A stretch of DNA of 32,411 nt from Caryophanales bacterium (GTDB taxonomy: Bacteria; Bacillota; Bacilli; Bacillales; DSM-4216). Positions 1-12,525 of the stretch are shown here, one piece after another. The stretch covers positions 1-32,411 of the forward strand of contig JADBKC010000021.1 in assembly GCA_014896555.1 (NCBI GenBank), written 5' to 3'. A model generated the notes under the pieces. That model did not search any database and was not told the DNA's origin. It saw nothing but the letters and a program-made list of their open reading frames with translations. Both the position numbers and the translations under genes were made by a program. Position 1 is the first letter of the stretch. Each line of letters begins with the position of its first letter.

Positions 1-405
1 CAACAACTGCCTTCCTATACATTAGACGCCATTAAAAAAGCGGTCAATGATACAAAACAGAATAACGGGCTTATTCTTAATTTCGCCTTGAATTATGGAA
101 GCAGAGCAGAAATAATGGAGGCTGTCCATCATGTCGTGGAAGACGTAAAAAATGGCATCATAAACGAAAAGCTCTTAAACGAGGAAACTTTCTCTCGCTA
201 TTTAATGACAAAACAATTGCCTGATCCAGATTTGTTGATCCGTACAAGCGGCGAAATCCGCTTAAGCAATTTTATGCTTTGGCAGCTGGCTTATACGGAA
301 CTATGGTTTACGGATACTCTTTGGCCGGACTTTTCAGAACATCATTTTCTTGAAGCGGTAGAATCTTATCAAAAACGGTCGCGCCGATTTGGTGGACTGG
401 GATAA
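1..405 (+). CDS. uppS: Undecaprenyl (isoprenyl) diphosphate synthase, 3' part
   Basis: The reading frame is open from base 1, so the 5' end lies outside the window; 134 codons are visible. The product condenses isopentenyl diphosphate onto farnesyl diphosphate to make the C55 carrier lipid for peptidoglycan and teichoic acid synthesis. Visible family signatures are LILNFALNYGSRAEI near the start, LLIRTSGEIRLSNFMLWQ, and the ELWFTDTLWPDF segment, followed by the usual arginine-rich end (KRSRRFGGLG). cdsA follows 208 nt later, a wider gap than the tight spacing I would expect for this pair in Bacillus. The gap holds no credible gene; a TTGAGT/TTATGG pair at about 532-560 is only a weak promoter candidate. 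Confidence 0.95.
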   Translation, partial: QQLPSYTLDAIKKAVNDTKQNNGLILNFALNYGSRAEIMEAVHHVVEDVKNGIINEKLLNEETFSRYLMTKQLPDPDLLIRTSGEIRLSNFMLWQLAYTELWFTDTLWPDFSEHHFLEAVESYQKRSRRFGGLG

Positions 406-613
406 TATCCATTCACTCAAGAGATTTTCAAATAAGGCCACCTGAGAGAAATTGTAATAAACGACCGAGAAATGAAGAGTCATACATTGCAAAAAGGTTT
501 TATGAAAAGGATCAATGGCAACGGAGAAGTTTGAGTTCATAATCGACGGATTTTTATGGAAAACTTGCGCCTGAAGCTAAAGTTGTTTTTTAGAAAAGTG
601 AGGAGTCAATCTT

Positions 614-1402
614 ATGAAGCAACGGTTTATTACTGGTGTCATAGCGGCGGCCATCTTTTTGCCTATTGTTCTTTATGGTGGCTGGCCGTTTCTAATATTA
701 ACGTACTTAATGGCGTCCGTGGGACTTTATGAAGCACTGAAAATGAAGCGAATTCGGATATTGTCGCTTGAAAGCGTGATCCCGTTCATTATGTTATGGA
801 TTCTGCTGATTCCGAATCGGTATGAGAACCTCATAGAAAAATGGGGTTATAATAAGCTTGAACTTTTGCTTTTTATGGTGTTGATTTATTTGATGTATAC
901 TGTCGCCACAAAAAATCGTTTTACATTTGATGATGTTGCATTTGGAGTTCTTTCCGCACTGTATGTGGGTTTTGGGTTCTATTATTTAATTGAAACGAGA
1001 AATGCGGGCGTGGGCTATGTGTTTTTAGCGTTGTTTATCATCTGGGCCACAGACATCGGCGCCTATTTAATAGGGAGATCTTTCGGAAAGAAAAAATTGT
1101 GGCCCGAAATCAGTCCAAAAAAAACGGTCGAAGGTTTTTTGGGGGGGATTCTTTCCGCCTGTGTGGTCGCTCTCGTCTTTACATTGGCGATCCATTTGGA
1201 GCTGGCTGTACCGAAGCTCTTGATGGCGGCTCTCGTGATGGCTGTTTTTGGACAAATTGGCGATTTGGTTGAATCCGCACTGAAGCGGCATTATAATATT
1301 AAGGATTCAGGGAATATTTTGCCGGGGCATGGCGGAATTTTAGATCGCTGCGACAGCTGGCTGTTTGTTCTGCCGTTAATACATATTTTTCACATTATTT
1401 AA
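614..1402 (+). CDS. cdsA: Phosphatidate cytidylyltransferase (CDP-diacylglycerol synthase)
   Basis: This membrane enzyme makes CDP-diacylglycerol from CTP and phosphatidic acid, the precursor of phosphatidylglycerol and phosphatidylethanolamine. The 262-residue length fits the family, and most of the protein is hydrophobic with several membrane segments. The C-terminal family signature is present at about residues 224-247: [14 protein letters not shown], then [12 protein letters not shown]. The residue after DR is Cys246, where a hydrophobic residue or Thr (often Phe) is usual. The start is ATG with AGGAG eight bases upstream. dxr begins 32 bases after the stop, so the two are probably co-transcribed. 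Confidence 0.96.
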   Translation: MKQRFITGVIAAAIFLPIVLYGGWPFLILTYLMASVGLYEALKMKRIRILSLESVIPFIMLWILLIPNRYENLIEKWGYNKLELLLFMVLIYLMYTVATKNRFTFDDVAFGVLSALYVGFGFYYLIETRNAGVGYVFLALFIIWATDIGAYLIGRSFGKKKLWPEISPKKTVEGFLGGILSACVVALVFTLAIHLELAVPKLLMAALVMAVFGQIGDLVESALKRHYNIKDSGNILPGHGGILDRCDSWLFVLPLIHIFHII

Positions 1403-1434
1403 TATGGCAGAGCAATATGAAGGAGATGAGTTTT

Positions 1435-2577
1435 TTGAAGAACATCAGTCTACTGGGGGCAACCGGTTCTATTGGAAGGCAAACATTGGATATTATCCGG
1501 CAGCATTCAGATTATTTTCAATTATCGTCTTTTTCGGCCGGACGAAATATAGAGGAAACACGAAAAATTATTCAAGAATTCTCCCCAAAACTTGTGTCAG
1601 TTTTAGAGAAAGACGATGCTTTGCGGCTGAAACGAGAATTTCCTTTCGTTCAATTCGTATACGGGGAAAAAGGTTTAACGGAAACAGCCCTTTTTTCTGA
1701 ATCGGATACGGTCGTCAATGCCGTCATGGGAAGTGTTGGACTGATTCCAACGCTAGAAGCGATCAAAGCGGGAAAAACAGTCGCTTTGGCCAATAAGGAA
1801 ACACTCGTTACCGCTGGTCATTTGGTGATGGAAGCTGCCCAAAAACATCATGTCGCAATACTGCCTGTCGACAGCGAACATTCGGCTATTTTCCAATGCC
1901 TTCAAGGTGAAAACAGCCAAAATGTTGCTAGACTTATTTTAACTGCTTCAGGAGGCAGTTTTCGTGATCGGACGAGAGAAGAACTGCGGCACGTGACTCG
2001 TGAAGAAGCATTGAACCACCCCAATTGGTCGATGGGCGCTAAGATCACCATTGATTCAGCAACCATGATGAATAAAGGATTGGAAGTCATTGAAGCCCAT
2101 TGGCTATTTCAAATGCCATATGAACAAATCGATGTTGTACTTCATCGCGAAAGTATTATTCATTCGATGGTGGAGTATCAGGACCATTCCTTGAAAGCTC
2201 AGCTTGGAACTCCTGACATGCGTGCTCCGATTCAATATGCTTTAACTTATCCTGAAAGGCTTCCATTGCCTGCTGCAAAACGGCTGAACTTAGCAGCTGT
2301 TGGATCTCTCCATTTTGAAGAAGTAGATTTTGACCGTTTTCGTTGTCTTGCATTTGCTTATGAAGCGGGAAAAACCGGTGGCAGCATGCCTACAGTGCTG
2401 AATGCGGCAAACGAAGCGGCAGTAAAAGCTTTTTTGAATGGGAAAATTTCTTTTCTTAAAATTGAAGAATTAATCGGAAAAGCGCTGGAATGGCATACAC
2501 TAATAAAAGAACCAGATTTAGAATCTATTCAATGCATTGATCGAGAAACACGCCAATTTATCGACTCACTACTATAA
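1435..2577 (+). CDS. dxr: 1-deoxy-D-xylulose 5-phosphate reductoisomerase
   Basis: The enzyme converts DXP to 2-C-methyl-D-erythritol 4-phosphate with NADPH, the first committed step of the non-mevalonate isoprenoid pathway; the pathway supplies the substrate of the neighbouring uppS. The N-terminal NADPH-binding motif is [59 protein letters not shown] and a GTPDMR segment are all intact. I chose TTG at 1435 (380 residues) because AAGGAG ends nine bases upstream and the protein then starts [14 protein letters not shown], as in B. subtilis. ATGs at 1417 and 1426 overlap or precede that ribosome binding site. The stop is 16 bases before rseP. Confidence 0.96.
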   Translation: MKNISLLGATGSIGRQTLDIIRQHSDYFQLSSFSAGRNIEETRKIIQEFSPKLVSVLEKDDALRLKREFPFVQFVYGEKGLTETALFSESDTVVNAVMGSVGLIPTLEAIKAGKTVALANKETLVTAGHLVMEAAQKHHVAILPVDSEHSAIFQCLQGENSQNVARLILTASGGSFRDRTREELRHVTREEALNHPNWSMGAKITIDSATMMNKGLEVIEAHWLFQMPYEQIDVVLHRESIIHSMVEYQDHSLKAQLGTPDMRAPIQYALTYPERLPLPAAKRLNLAAVGSLHFEEVDFDRFRCLAFAYEAGKTGGSMPTVLNAANEAAVKAFLNGKISFLKIEELIGKALEWHTLIKEPDLESIQCIDRETRQFIDSLL

Positions 2578-2593
2578 AAAGGTGGTTATTCAT

Positions 2594-3850
2594 TTGAGTA
2601 CAATTTTAGCCTTTGTTATGATTTTTGGAGCTCTCGTGTTTTTCCATGAATTTGGCCATTTTATTTTTGCTAAAAGAGCAGGAATCCTTTGCCGTGAATT
2701 CGCCATTGGATTTGGTCCGAAGATTTTTGCGCACAAAAAAGGGGAAACCGTCTATACGATTCGTTTGCTTCCCATCGGCGGATATGTCAGAATGGCCGGC
2801 GAAGATGCGGAAGCAGTTGAATTAAAACCTGGTTACCGTGCTGGCCTCATCATCAATGATCAAGGAGAAGCGGTGAAAATCATTTTGAATCGTAAAGACC
2901 GCTATCCGAATGCGAAAGTAGTGGAAGTGGAACATGCTGATTTGGAAAAAGAGTTGGTGATCCGAGGCTATGAAGATGGTGAAGAAGAATTAAGAACATT
3001 TCCTGTCCATCGTGAAGCAGTCATCGTTGAAAATGGCTTGGAAACTCAAATTGCGCCTTTAGACCGCCAATTCGCTTCTAAGCCGCTCGGCAAAAGAGCG
3101 ATGACGATTTTTGCCGGACCTATGATGAATTTCGTTTTAGCGTTTATTGCCTTTTTATTCATTGCCGCCTTACAAGGAGTTCCAACAAATAAACCAGAAT
3201 TAGGAAAATTAACGGATGATGGCGCTGCAAAACAAGCTGGATTAAAAAAAGGCGATGTTGTGCTAAGCATAAATGGAAAAGAAACAGACAACTGGAACGA
3301 TATTGTGTCCATTATTCAAAAACATCCTGAACAAGAACTCCGTTTCAGCATAGAACGAGGCAAGAAAACAATGGAAGTTCCCGTTACCCCCGAAGCAAAG
3401 AAAATCGATGGGAAAACCATTGGGATTATTGGTGTTTATAACCCTGTTGAGAAGTCAGTGATCGGCACGATTACGTATGCAGCGAAAGAAACATATTCTT
3501 GGACCGTCGAGATCTTTCACTTATTGGGAAAACTAGTTACAGGCGGTTTTTCGATTAACATGTTGTCAGGACCTGTTGGTATTTACGCTTCCACCGAGAC
3601 AGTCGTCAAATCCGGAATTCTTTATTTAATCAAATGGGCGGGAGTGTTGAGCATTAACATTGGCATTATGAATTTGCTTCCGATTCCGGCATTGGACGGA
3701 GGCCGCCTGATGTTTTTTGCCATCGAAGCAGTTAGAGGAAAACCAATCGATCAGCAGAAAGAAGGGCTTGTTCATTTTATCGGTTTTGCTCTGTTAATGC
3801 TGCTCATGATTGTGGTAACATGGAATGACATCCAACGATTCTTTTTATAA
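2594..3850 (+). CDS. rseP: Site-2 intramembrane zinc metalloprotease (RseP/RasP)
   Basis: This membrane protease cleaves transmembrane segments; in B. subtilis RasP acts on anti-sigma factor RsiW, on FtsL and on leftover signal peptides. The zinc motif HEFGH is at residues 18-22 in the first membrane segment, and the second active-site motif NLLPIPALDGG starts near residue 360. A PDZ domain lies between (LKKGDVVLSINGKE region), with further membrane helices at the end. Length is 418 residues, normal for the family. The start is TTG at 2594 behind AAGGTGG; the longer in-frame extension overlaps dxr and has no ribosome binding site. A 213-nt non-coding gap separates it from proS. Confidence 0.95.
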   Translation: MSTILAFVMIFGALVFFHEFGHFIFAKRAGILCREFAIGFGPKIFAHKKGETVYTIRLLPIGGYVRMAGEDAEAVELKPGYRAGLIINDQGEAVKIILNRKDRYPNAKVVEVEHADLEKELVIRGYEDGEEELRTFPVHREAVIVENGLETQIAPLDRQFASKPLGKRAMTIFAGPMMNFVLAFIAFLFIAALQGVPTNKPELGKLTDDGAAKQAGLKKGDVVLSINGKETDNWNDIVSIIQKHPEQELRFSIERGKKTMEVPVTPEAKKIDGKTIGIIGVYNPVEKSVIGTITYAAKETYSWTVEIFHLLGKLVTGGFSINMLSGPVGIYASTETVVKSGILYLIKWAGVLSINIGIMNLLPIPALDGGRLMFFAIEAVRGKPIDQQKEGLVHFIGFALLMLLMIVVTWNDIQRFFL

Positions 3851-4027
3851 ATGAACGCTTCAAAAATAGGATGAAGTTTCCTCCAAAGGCTTTCAATGGA
3901 AGGGAAAAGTTTGGATGAACGATTCACGATCCTATAGGCTGTTCAATAAAAAAATCGATGTCCGAAAAAGTGAACAACCGCTTGTCGCCTGAGGAGGAGA
4001 CCCTCTATAGGAAGTCACGTTTTTTGA

Positions 4028-5768
<1,741 letters not shown>

Positions 5769-5800
5769 AAATAGTCCTGGACAAGTCGGTCGATTCCAAT

Positions 5801-5825
5801 AAGGTGCCATGCAAGGCGCCTTTTT
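5801..5825 (+). terminator. Intrinsic terminator after proS
   Basis: AAGGTGCC (5801-5808) pairs with GGCGCCTT (5815-5822) with one G-U pair and a 6-base loop, followed by TTTTT. An outer ATTCCAA/TTGGAAT pairing may extend the structure. It lies between proS and polC, so polC may be partly uncoupled from the upstream operon. Confidence 0.8.
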
Positions 5826-5954
5826 CTCTTTTGGAATGAAACGACGAGTGCAACATTCCCATAAGGGGAAGTTTCCTTCTATTGAAAGACTCGTGGTCAT
5901 TTTTTAAGATGATAGTAGTATGAAGAAATTTAAACGAATTGGGAGAGGTCACAA

Positions 5955-8900
5955 ATGAATGAAAAGGCCGAAGGGAAAAAGCAACGATTTCAGCTACTTC
6001 TAGAGCAGTTGAACTTGAAAAGCAAAGAGCTTGAAACGTATTTTTACAACGCTGAGATCGAAAAATTGACCGTATTACGGAAGGAAAAAAAGTGGCATTT
6101 TCATTTTACATTTGAACGAATCATCCCGGCGGCTATTTGGAAGCAACTAGAGCAGCAGCTATCCATTGCCTTTCGGGAAATTGCGAATGTCACCTTTTCC
6201 GCAAAAGTGCTCGATCCTTCGTTCACAGAAGATTTGCTAAGAGGATATTGGCAGGATTGCATTCGGAACATGGACGGAATCTCCCCGCCAGTGCGAAAAA
6301 TCCTTGAAAGCCAGGAACCAGTTCTTCACGGAAACAAACTATTGATCCATGCACCGACCGAGATGGAGTCGTTGACAATCAAAAGAAAGTATGGTTCTTT
6401 CATTCAAGCACTCTATCAAAAATATGGATTTCCCCCTTTGCAAGTAGAGATTGAGATTAATCATCAGCCCGACATGCAAGAATTTGCGCGATTTTTGCAG
6501 GAAAAACAAAAAGAAGATGAAGAGAAAGCGAAGCAAGCGATTGCGGAAATGCAGAATCGAGAAAACCGCAAGCACGAAGATGAAAGTGGCAGCACAGAAG
6601 AAGATGGTCCTCTTATGATTGGATATACGATAAAAGATGATGCTGATTTCCGGAAGCTGGAAGATATCGTAGATGAGGAACGTCGAGTTACGATCGAAGG
6701 TTATGTGTTTGATGCGGAAACAAAAGAGTTGAGAAGCGGCAGAACATTGCTTACTTTTAAAATCACCGACTATACAAGTTCGATCTTAGTCAAAATGTTT
6801 TCAAGAGATAAAGAAGATGCTGCACAGTTAAACAGGGTAAAAAAAGGGATGTGGCTAAGGGTTCGCGGATCCGTACAAAACGATACATTTGTCCGAGACC
6901 TTGTGATGATCGCCAATGATATTAATGAAGTGAAAGCCGTAGTACGTCAAGACAAAGCTCCGGAAAATGAAAAGAGAGTGGAACTTCATCTTCATACACC
7001 AATGAGTCAAATGGATGCTGTCACCAGTGTTTCCGAACTGATCGGGCAAGCAAAAAAATGGGGCCATCGAGCGATTGCGGTCACTGACCATGCCGTCGTA
7101 CAGGCTTTTCCAGAAGCGTACAGCGCCAGCAAAAAGCATGGCATCAAAGTGCTGTACGGATTGGAAGCAAACTTAGTGGATGACGGTGTTCCCATTGCGT
7201 ACAACGACGCAAAGCGGCTGCTTGCCGATGATATGTTTGTTGTGTTTGACGTGGAAACGACGGGACTATCAGCTGTATACGACACCATTATTGAACTGGC
7301 TGCCGTGAAAATTCGCGATGGGGAAATTATTGATCGATTTGAACGGTTTGCCAATCCGCATCACCCGTTATCAGCGGAAACGATCGAATTGACGGGAATT
7401 ACGGATGAAATGCTGGAAAATGCACCGGATGATGAGGTTGTTCTGAAAGAATTTTTTGAATGGGCAGGAGATTCGATTTTAGTAGCCCATAATGCTACAT
7501 TTGACATGGGATTTTTAAATGTTGGTTTCCAAAAAATTGGTCTGGAACGAGCAAAAAATCCGGTTATCGATACTCTGGAACTGGCCAGATTTCTCTATCC
7601 AGAATTGAAAAATCACCGGTTGAATACGTTGGCAAAACGATTTGATGTAGAATTAACACAGCACCACAGAGCGATTTATGATGCTGAGGCAACAGGGTAT
7701 TTGCTGCTGAAAATGCTGAAGGACGCCAAAGAAAAAGGAATTGAATACCATCACCAGTTTAATGAGCATATGGGAGAAGGCGAAGCCTATAAGAGGAGCC
7801 GTCCATTTCATTGTACGCTGCTGGCGCAAAATCAAAAAGGATTAAAAAACTTATTCAAACTGGTGTCGATTGCCCATATTGACTATTACTACCGGGTTCC
7901 GCGGATTCCACGCTCAAAGTTGCAACAATACCGAGAAGGCATCATTGTCGGATCTGGATGCGATAAAGGAGAAGTATTTGTGGGGATGATGCAAAAAGCT
8001 CCTGAAGAAGTAGAAGAGATGGCACGATTTTATGATTATTTGGAAGTTCACCCAAAACCTGTATATGCTCCCCTTCTTGAACAAGGTCTAATCAAGAACG
8101 AACAGGATTTAGAAGAAATTATCACCAATATTGTGAAACTTGGAGAAAAATTGCATATCCCTGTGGTCGCAACTGGGAATGTGCATTATTTGAATCCAAC
8201 CGATAAAATCTATCGAGAAATATTGGTGCGGTCCCAAAGCGGAGCCAATTCGCTCTATCGTTATCAGCTACCCGAAGTTCACTTTCGGACAACAGATGAA
8301 ATGCTCGAAGAATTTTCCTTTTTAGGGGAAGAAAAAGCAAAAGAAATTGTGGTTGAAAACACCAATAAAATGGCCGATTTAATTGAAGAAGTGAAGCCAA
8401 TTAAAGATGAACTTTATACACCGAAAATAGAGGGTGCCGAAGAGGAAATTCGGAAAATGAGCTACGATCGTGCAAAACAAATTTACGGCGATCCGCTGCC
8501 GGAAATAGTGGAAGCCCGGCTGGAAAAAGAATTGCAAAGTATTATCGGGCACGGATTTGCCGTTATTTATTTAATTTCCCACAAACTCGTAAAAAAATCG
8601 CTGGACGATGGCTATCTTGTCGGGTCGCGGGGATCTGTTGGATCATCGTTTGTCGCCACGATGACAGAAATTACAGAAGTAAATCCCCTTCCACCGCATT
8701 ATGTCTGTCCAAACTGCAAACACTCTGAGTTTTTTAACGACGGATCTGTCGGATCAGGATTTGATTTGCCTGATAAAAATTGTCCGCAGTGTGGAGCCAA
8801 ATATAAAAAAGATGGGCATGATATTCCTTTTGAAACGTTCTTGGGATTCAAAGGAGACAAAGTACCGGATATTGATTTGAATTTTTCCGGAGATTATCAG

Positions 8901-10286
8901 CCTAGAGCCCATAATTATACAAAAGTGCTTTTCGGTGAAGATAATGTGTATCGAGCTGGAACGATCGGCACGGTAGCTGATAAAACGGCATACGGCTATG
9001 TAAAGGGATATGCCCAAGATCACCATTTGCAATTGAGAGGTGCGGAAATCGACCGTCTTGCTCAAGGATGTACAGGTGTAAAAAGGACAACGGGACAACA
9101 CCCGGGCGGCATTATCATTGTTCCGGATTATATGGATATTTACGATTTTTCGCCGATCCAATATCCGGCTGACGATCAATCTTCAGAATGGAGGACAACC
9201 CATTTTGATTTCCACTCGATCCATGATAATGTGCTGAAAATGGATATTCTCGGTCACGATGATCCGACCGTTATCCGTATGCTTCAAGATTTGAGCGGTA
9301 TTGATCCGAAGACGATTCCGACCGATGATCCGGAAGTGATGAAAATTTTTCAAAGTCCTGAACCGTTGGGAGTCACTGAGGAGCAAATCATGTGTAAAAC
9401 AGGTACGCTTGGCATTCCTGAATTCGGTACGCGTTTTGTTCGACAAATGCTGGAAGACACACAGCCTTCTACTTTTTCGGAGCTTGTGCAAATTTCCGGA
9501 TTGTCTCACGGAACGGATGTATGGCTTGGGAATGCAGAAGAATTAATTCAAAATGGCACATGCGAATTAAGCGATGTGATCGGTTGTCGCGACGATATTA
9601 TGGTCTATTTAATTTATCGAGGCTTAGAGCCTAGCTTTGCTTTTAAAATCATGGAATCTGTCCGCAAAGGCAAAGGGCTGACGGAAGAGATGGAAGCGGA
9701 AATGAGAAATCATGATGTGCCGGAATGGTATATCAATTCCTGTAAAAAAATAAAATATATGTTCCCTAAAGCCCATGCGACCGCTTACGTTTTAATGGCT
9801 GTCAGAATTGCTTATTTTAAGGTTCATCATCCGCTATTATTCTACGCCGCCTATTTTACGGTAAGAGCGGAGGATTTTGATCTAGAGGCGATGGTGCGCG
9901 GCTCTCAGGCTATCCGTGCTCGAATCGAAGATATCAATGCCAAAGGTTTGGATGCCTCGCCAAAAGAGAAAAGCTTGTTGACGGTTTTAGAAATGGCACT
10001 TGAAATGTGTGAAAGAGGCTACAAATTTAAAATGGTTAATCTCGAACGGTCGAGCGCTTCTGAATTTATCATCGATGGCGATGCGCTTATTCCGCCGTTT
10101 AACGCCATCCCGGGTCTTGGAACAAGCGCGGCCTTAAATATTGTGAAAGCACGATCTGAAGGGGAGTTTTTATCGAAAGAGGATTTGCAGCAAAGAGGAA
10201 AAGTATCGAAAACGATCATGGAATATTTGGATCAGCACGGCTGCCTCGATGCGCTTCCTGAGCAAAATCAATTGTCCTTATTTTAA
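5955..10286 (+). CDS. polC: DNA polymerase III alpha subunit, PolC type
   Basis: This is the main replicative DNA polymerase of Firmicutes, with built-in 3'-5' proofreading. The 1443-residue protein is close to the B. subtilis length (1437). In order it shows an N-terminal region, an OB-fold, the PHP domain ([10 protein letters not shown] from residue 345), and the inserted DnaQ-like exonuclease starting FDVETTGL with Asp432 and Glu434. Then come the polymerase core with a four-cysteine cluster (CPNC...CPQC, near residues 918-945) and the catalytic [11 protein letters not shown] at about residue 971. The C terminus ends in NQLSLF, which resembles a beta-clamp binding motif (QLSLF). The start ATG lies seven bases after GGGAGAGG. 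No frameshift or missing motif was seen. Confidence 0.98.
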   Translation: MNEKAEGKKQRFQLLLEQLNLKSKELETYFYNAEIEKLTVLRKEKKWHFHFTFERIIPAAIWKQLEQQLSIAFREIANVTFSAKVLDPSFTEDLLRGYWQDCIRNMDGISPPVRKILESQEPVLHGNKLLIHAPTEMESLTIKRKYGSFIQALYQKYGFPPLQVEIEINHQPDMQEFARFLQEKQKEDEEKAKQAIAEMQNRENRKHEDESGSTEEDGPLMIGYTIKDDADFRKLEDIVDEERRVTIEGYVFDAETKELRSGRTLLTFKITDYTSSILVKMFSRDKEDAAQLNRVKKGMWLRVRGSVQNDTFVRDLVMIANDINEVKAVVRQDKAPENEKRVELHLHTPMSQMDAVTSVSELIGQAKKWGHRAIAVTDHAVVQAFPEAYSASKKHGIKVLYGLEANLVDDGVPIAYNDAKRLLADDMFVVFDVETTGLSAVYDTIIELAAVKIRDGEIIDRFERFANPHHPLSAETIELTGITDEMLENAPDDEVVLKEFFEWAGDSILVAHNATFDMGFLNVGFQKIGLERAKNPVIDTLELARFLYPELKNHRLNTLAKRFDVELTQHHRAIYDAEATGYLLLKMLKDAKEKGIEYHHQFNEHMGEGEAYKRSRPFHCTLLAQNQKGLKNLFKLVSIAHIDYYYRVPRIPRSKLQQYREGIIVGSGCDKGEVFVGMMQKAPEEVEEMARFYDYLEVHPKPVYAPLLEQGLIKNEQDLEEIITNIVKLGEKLHIPVVATGNVHYLNPTDKIYREILVRSQSGANSLYRYQLPEVHFRTTDEMLEEFSFLGEEKAKEIVVENTNKMADLIEEVKPIKDELYTPKIEGAEEEIRKMSYDRAKQIYGDPLPEIVEARLEKELQSIIGHGFAVIYLISHKLVKKSLDDGYLVGSRGSVGSSFVATMTEITEVNPLPPHYVCPNCKHSEFFNDGSVGSGFDLPDKNCPQCGAKYKKDGHDIPFETFLGFKGDKVPDIDLNFSGDYQPRAHNYTKVLFGEDNVYRAGTIGTVADKTAYGYVKGYAQDHHLQLRGAEIDRLAQGCTGVKRTTGQHPGGIIIVPDYMDIYDFSPIQYPADDQSSEWRTTHFDFHSIHDNVLKMDILGHDDPTVIRMLQDLSGIDPKTIPTDDPEVMKIFQSPEPLGVTEEQIMCKTGTLGIPEFGTRFVRQMLEDTQPSTFSELVQISGLSHGTDVWLGNAEELIQNGTCELSDVIGCRDDIMVYLIYRGLEPSFAFKIMESVRKGKGLTEEMEAEMRNHDVPEWYINSCKKIKYMFPKAHATAYVLMAVRIAYFKVHHPLLFYAAYFTVRAEDFDLEAMVRGSQAIRARIEDINAKGLDASPKEKSLLTVLEMALEMCERGYKFKMVNLERSSASEFIIDGDALIPPFNAIPGLGTSAALNIVKARSEGEFLSKEDLQQRGKVSKTIMEYLDQHGCLDALPEQNQLSLF

Positions 10287-10303
10287 GCTGTTGTTCCGCA
10301 CTA

Positions 10304-10332
10304 TTGCATATTTTTAATGGTTATGGTATATT
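10304..10332 (+). promoter_or_regulatory. Promoter of the rimP-nusA-infB-rbfA operon
   Basis: TTGCAT (-35, 10304-10309) and TATATT (-10, 10327-10332) are separated by exactly 17 bases, a good SigA match. It starts just after the polC stop and would give a leader of about 110 nt before rimP. Confidence 0.75.
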
Positions 10333-10364
10333 TTTTATGGAAATACTAACTATAACTCTCTTTT

Positions 10365-10400
10365 GAAAGAGTGGGGTGTCCCCACTCTTTCGTGTTTGTT
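10365..10400 (+). terminator. Leader hairpin: read-through terminator or attenuator ahead of rimP
   Basis: A perfect 12-bp stem (10365-10376 with 10380-10391, GAAAGAGTGGGG in the left arm) closes a 3-base TGT loop. It is followed by CGTGTTTGTT, an interrupted U-tract. It sits about 25 bases downstream of the probable start of transcription from the 10304-10332 promoter and 58 bases upstream of rimP. It can end polC transcripts and must be passed by operon transcripts. In B. subtilis the equivalent operon is autoregulated by NusA-stimulated termination in its leader, and a strong stem with a broken U-tract is what such a terminator looks like. The NusA dependence here is inferred. Confidence 0.7.
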
Positions 10401-10448
10401 ATCCTATTTTTTCATTCTTGGTAAATTTTTTTCGGCCAGGAGGTTTTT

Positions 10449-10919
10449 ATGAGTAAAATTACAGAATTAGCAGAGCGGCTAGTCCAACCTATACTGGACG
10501 ATATGAAACTTGATTTAGTCGATGTAGAATATGTAAAAGAAGGAAAAAATTGGTTTCTTCGCATCTATATCGATAAAGAGGAAGGCGTAGACATTGAAGA
10601 GTGCGGAATGGTAAGCGAACGTTTAAGCGAAAAATTAGACGAATTGGATCCAATTTCTCATAATTATTTTTTGGAGGTTTCATCGCCCGGAGCGGAGAGG
10701 CCGCTGAAAAAAAAGAGCGATTTTGAAAAAGCCGTTGGAAAGCACGTTCATATCAAAACGTTTGAGCCCATTGATGGCGAAAAAGAATTGGAAGGGAAAA
10801 TGCTGTCGTTTCATGACGACGAATTGGTGTTGGAAATTCGAGAGAAAACGCGGAAAAAAGAAGTAGCTATTCCGTTCCAAAAAGTGGCCAAAGCCCGTTT
10901 AGCTGTTTCTTTCTTTTAA
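10449..10919 (+). CDS. rimP: Ribosome maturation factor RimP
   Basis: RimP assists maturation of the 30S subunit. The 156-residue protein shows the family hallmarks: an N-terminal alpha/beta domain with [20 protein letters not shown], the conserved acidic segment [19 protein letters not shown], and [16 protein letters not shown]-terminal SH3-like barrel follows. The ATG lies six bases after a perfect AGGAGG. It is the first gene of the nusA operon, as in B. subtilis (ylxS). A gap of 124 nt separates it from nusA; that gap contains the inverted repeat TATCAT-ATA-ATGATA (10993-11007), of unknown meaning. Confidence 0.96.
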   Translation: MSKITELAERLVQPILDDMKLDLVDVEYVKEGKNWFLRIYIDKEEGVDIEECGMVSERLSEKLDELDPISHNYFLEVSSPGAERPLKKKSDFEKAVGKHVHIKTFEPIDGEKELEGKMLSFHDDELVLEIREKTRKKEVAIPFQKVAKARLAVSFF

Positions 10920-11043
10920 TTAAGAAAGGGATTTATTCAAAACGAGTCAGTCTGTACAGCACCGTTGCGAGGATCCGCTTTCGAATGAACGTTATCATAT
11001 AATGATAGAGCTAATTGTGATCTTGAAGGGGGATGAATCGACA

Positions 11044-12237
11044 ATGAGCACAGAGTTTTTAGATGCTCTGGTTATTTTGGAAAAAGAAAAAGGGATTTCA
11101 AGAGAAGTGATTATAGATGCCATTGAGGCAGCGCTTGTTTCGGCATATAAACGGAATTTTAACCAAGCCCAAAACGTTCGTGTCGATTTAAATGTAGAAA
11201 CGGGAACGATGCGAGTGTTTGCCAGAAAAGAAGTGGTGGAAGAAGTTTTTGATTCTCGTTTGGAAATTTCTCTTGATGAGGCTAAAAAGATCAACCCATC
11301 CTATGAAATTGGCGATATTGTAGAATTGGAAGTAACACCAAAAAACTTTGGGAGAATTGCGGCCCAAACCGCAAAGCAAGTGGTCACGCAAAGAGTTCGG
11401 GAAGCGGAAAGAGGGATCATTTATTCCGAGTTTATTGACCGTGAAGAAGATATTATGACCGGAATTGTGCAACGACAAGATTCTCGTTTTATCTACGTCA
11501 GCCTAGGGAAGATAGAAGCGCTCCTCCCACAAAACGAGCAAATGCCAAATGAAACGTACAAGCCGCATGATCGAATTAAAGTCTATATTACCAAAGTGGA
11601 AAAAACAACAAAAGGACCGCAAATTTATGTTTCGCGTACTCATCCTGGCTTGCTGAAAAGACTGTTTGAAATTGAAGTTCCGGAAATTTTTGATGGAACC
11701 GTTGAAATTAAGTCGGTCGCTCGTGAAGCGGGGGATCGTTCTAAAATTTCGGTATATGCGGAAAATCCGGAAGTCGATCCTGTCGGTGCTTGCGTCGGTC
11801 CTAAGGGGGCCCGTGTTCAGGCTGTAGTAAACGAATTAAAAGGCGAAAAAATTGATATTGTCAAATGGTCTGACGATCCTGTTGAGTTCGTGGCCAATGC
11901 GTTAAGTCCTTCCAAAGTGTTGGATGTTCAGGTGAATGAGGAAGGAAAAGCGACGACTGTCGTTGTTCCTGATTACCAGCTTTCATTAGCCATTGGCAAA
12001 AGAGGGCAAAATGCTCGGCTTGCGGCTAAACTAACTGGCTGGAAAATTGATATTAAAAGTGAATCGGAAGCCAGAAAACTTGGAATCTATCCTCCGGCTG
12101 ATACAAACTCTGAAGAAAAAATAAACGAGAACGATGAATCCGAAGCAACAGAAGAAATGATACAGCCGCAGGAAGTGGAGAATCCACAAGAAACCGGTAT
12201 AGAAGCAACTGATTTTTCATCTGAAAAAATGGAATAG
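11044..12237 (+). CDS. nusA: Transcription termination/antitermination factor NusA
   Basis: NusA binds RNA polymerase and nascent RNA and stimulates pausing and intrinsic termination. The 397-residue protein has the N-terminal polymerase-binding domain, an S1 domain (about residues 135-200, [20 protein letters not shown]) and two KH domains with [14 protein letters not shown] and [16 protein letters not shown]. An acidic tail rich in Glu (about residues 350-397) follows, somewhat longer than in B. subtilis. The start ATG at 11044 gives [19 protein letters not shown], matching the family; an in-frame ATG at 11002 adds residues not found in relatives. The ribosome binding site is AAGGGGG, 11 bases upstream. 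Confidence 0.97.
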   Translation: MSTEFLDALVILEKEKGISREVIIDAIEAALVSAYKRNFNQAQNVRVDLNVETGTMRVFARKEVVEEVFDSRLEISLDEAKKINPSYEIGDIVELEVTPKNFGRIAAQTAKQVVTQRVREAERGIIYSEFIDREEDIMTGIVQRQDSRFIYVSLGKIEALLPQNEQMPNETYKPHDRIKVYITKVEKTTKGPQIYVSRTHPGLLKRLFEIEVPEIFDGTVEIKSVAREAGDRSKISVYAENPEVDPVGACVGPKGARVQAVVNELKGEKIDIVKWSDDPVEFVANALSPSKVLDVQVNEEGKATTVVVPDYQLSLAIGKRGQNARLAAKLTGWKIDIKSESEARKLGIYPPADTNSEEKINENDESEATEEMIQPQEVENPQETGIEATDFSSEKME

Positions 12238-12249
12238 GGGTGGAGAATC

Positions 12250-12525
12250 ATGGCTGTTCAGAAAAAAATACCATTGCGTAAATGTGTTGCAACGGGTGAA
12301 ATGAAGCCCAAAAAAGAAATGATTCGCATTGTCCGATCGAAAGAAGGAACGGTTTCGATAGATCCAACCGGCAAAAAATCAGGAAGAGGAGCCTATTTGT
12401 CAAAAGATAAAGAAGCGATTCTACTGGCCAAAAAAACCAATGCGCTTTCCAGACATTTAAATGTTCAGATCGACGATTCCTTATACTCAGAACTAATCGA
12501 GTATATCGAAAAGGAGAAAAAGTAA
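12250..12525 (+). CDS. rnpM: YlxR family RNA-binding protein (RNase P modulator RnpM)
   Basis: This small basic protein of 91 residues belongs to the YlxR family. The family signature is visible: RKCVATGEMKPKKEMIRIVR at the start and SGRGAYLSKD in the middle. The B. subtilis homologue, encoded at the same place in the nusA operon, has been reported to bind and modulate RNase P. ATG at 12250 follows the nusA stop by 12 bases with a GGGGTGGAG-type ribosome binding site. Its stop TAA directly abuts the GTG start of ylxQ, which suggests translational coupling. Confidence 0.92.
   Translation: MAVQKKIPLRKCVATGEMKPKKEMIRIVRSKEGTVSIDPTGKKSGRGAYLSKDKEAILLAKKTNALSRHLNVQIDDSLYSELIEYIEKEKK

Noticed and set aside
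8754-9179. 141-codon minus-strand ORF inside polC
   Set aside because: It is antisense to the conserved polymerase core, has no family resemblance and no ribosome binding site; a shadow of polC codon usage.
10920-11043. Promoter before nusA from TATAAT at 10998
   Set aside because: No -35 at a workable distance; the hexamer is part of the TATCAT-ATA-ATGATA inverted repeat and nusA is already served by the rimP promoter.
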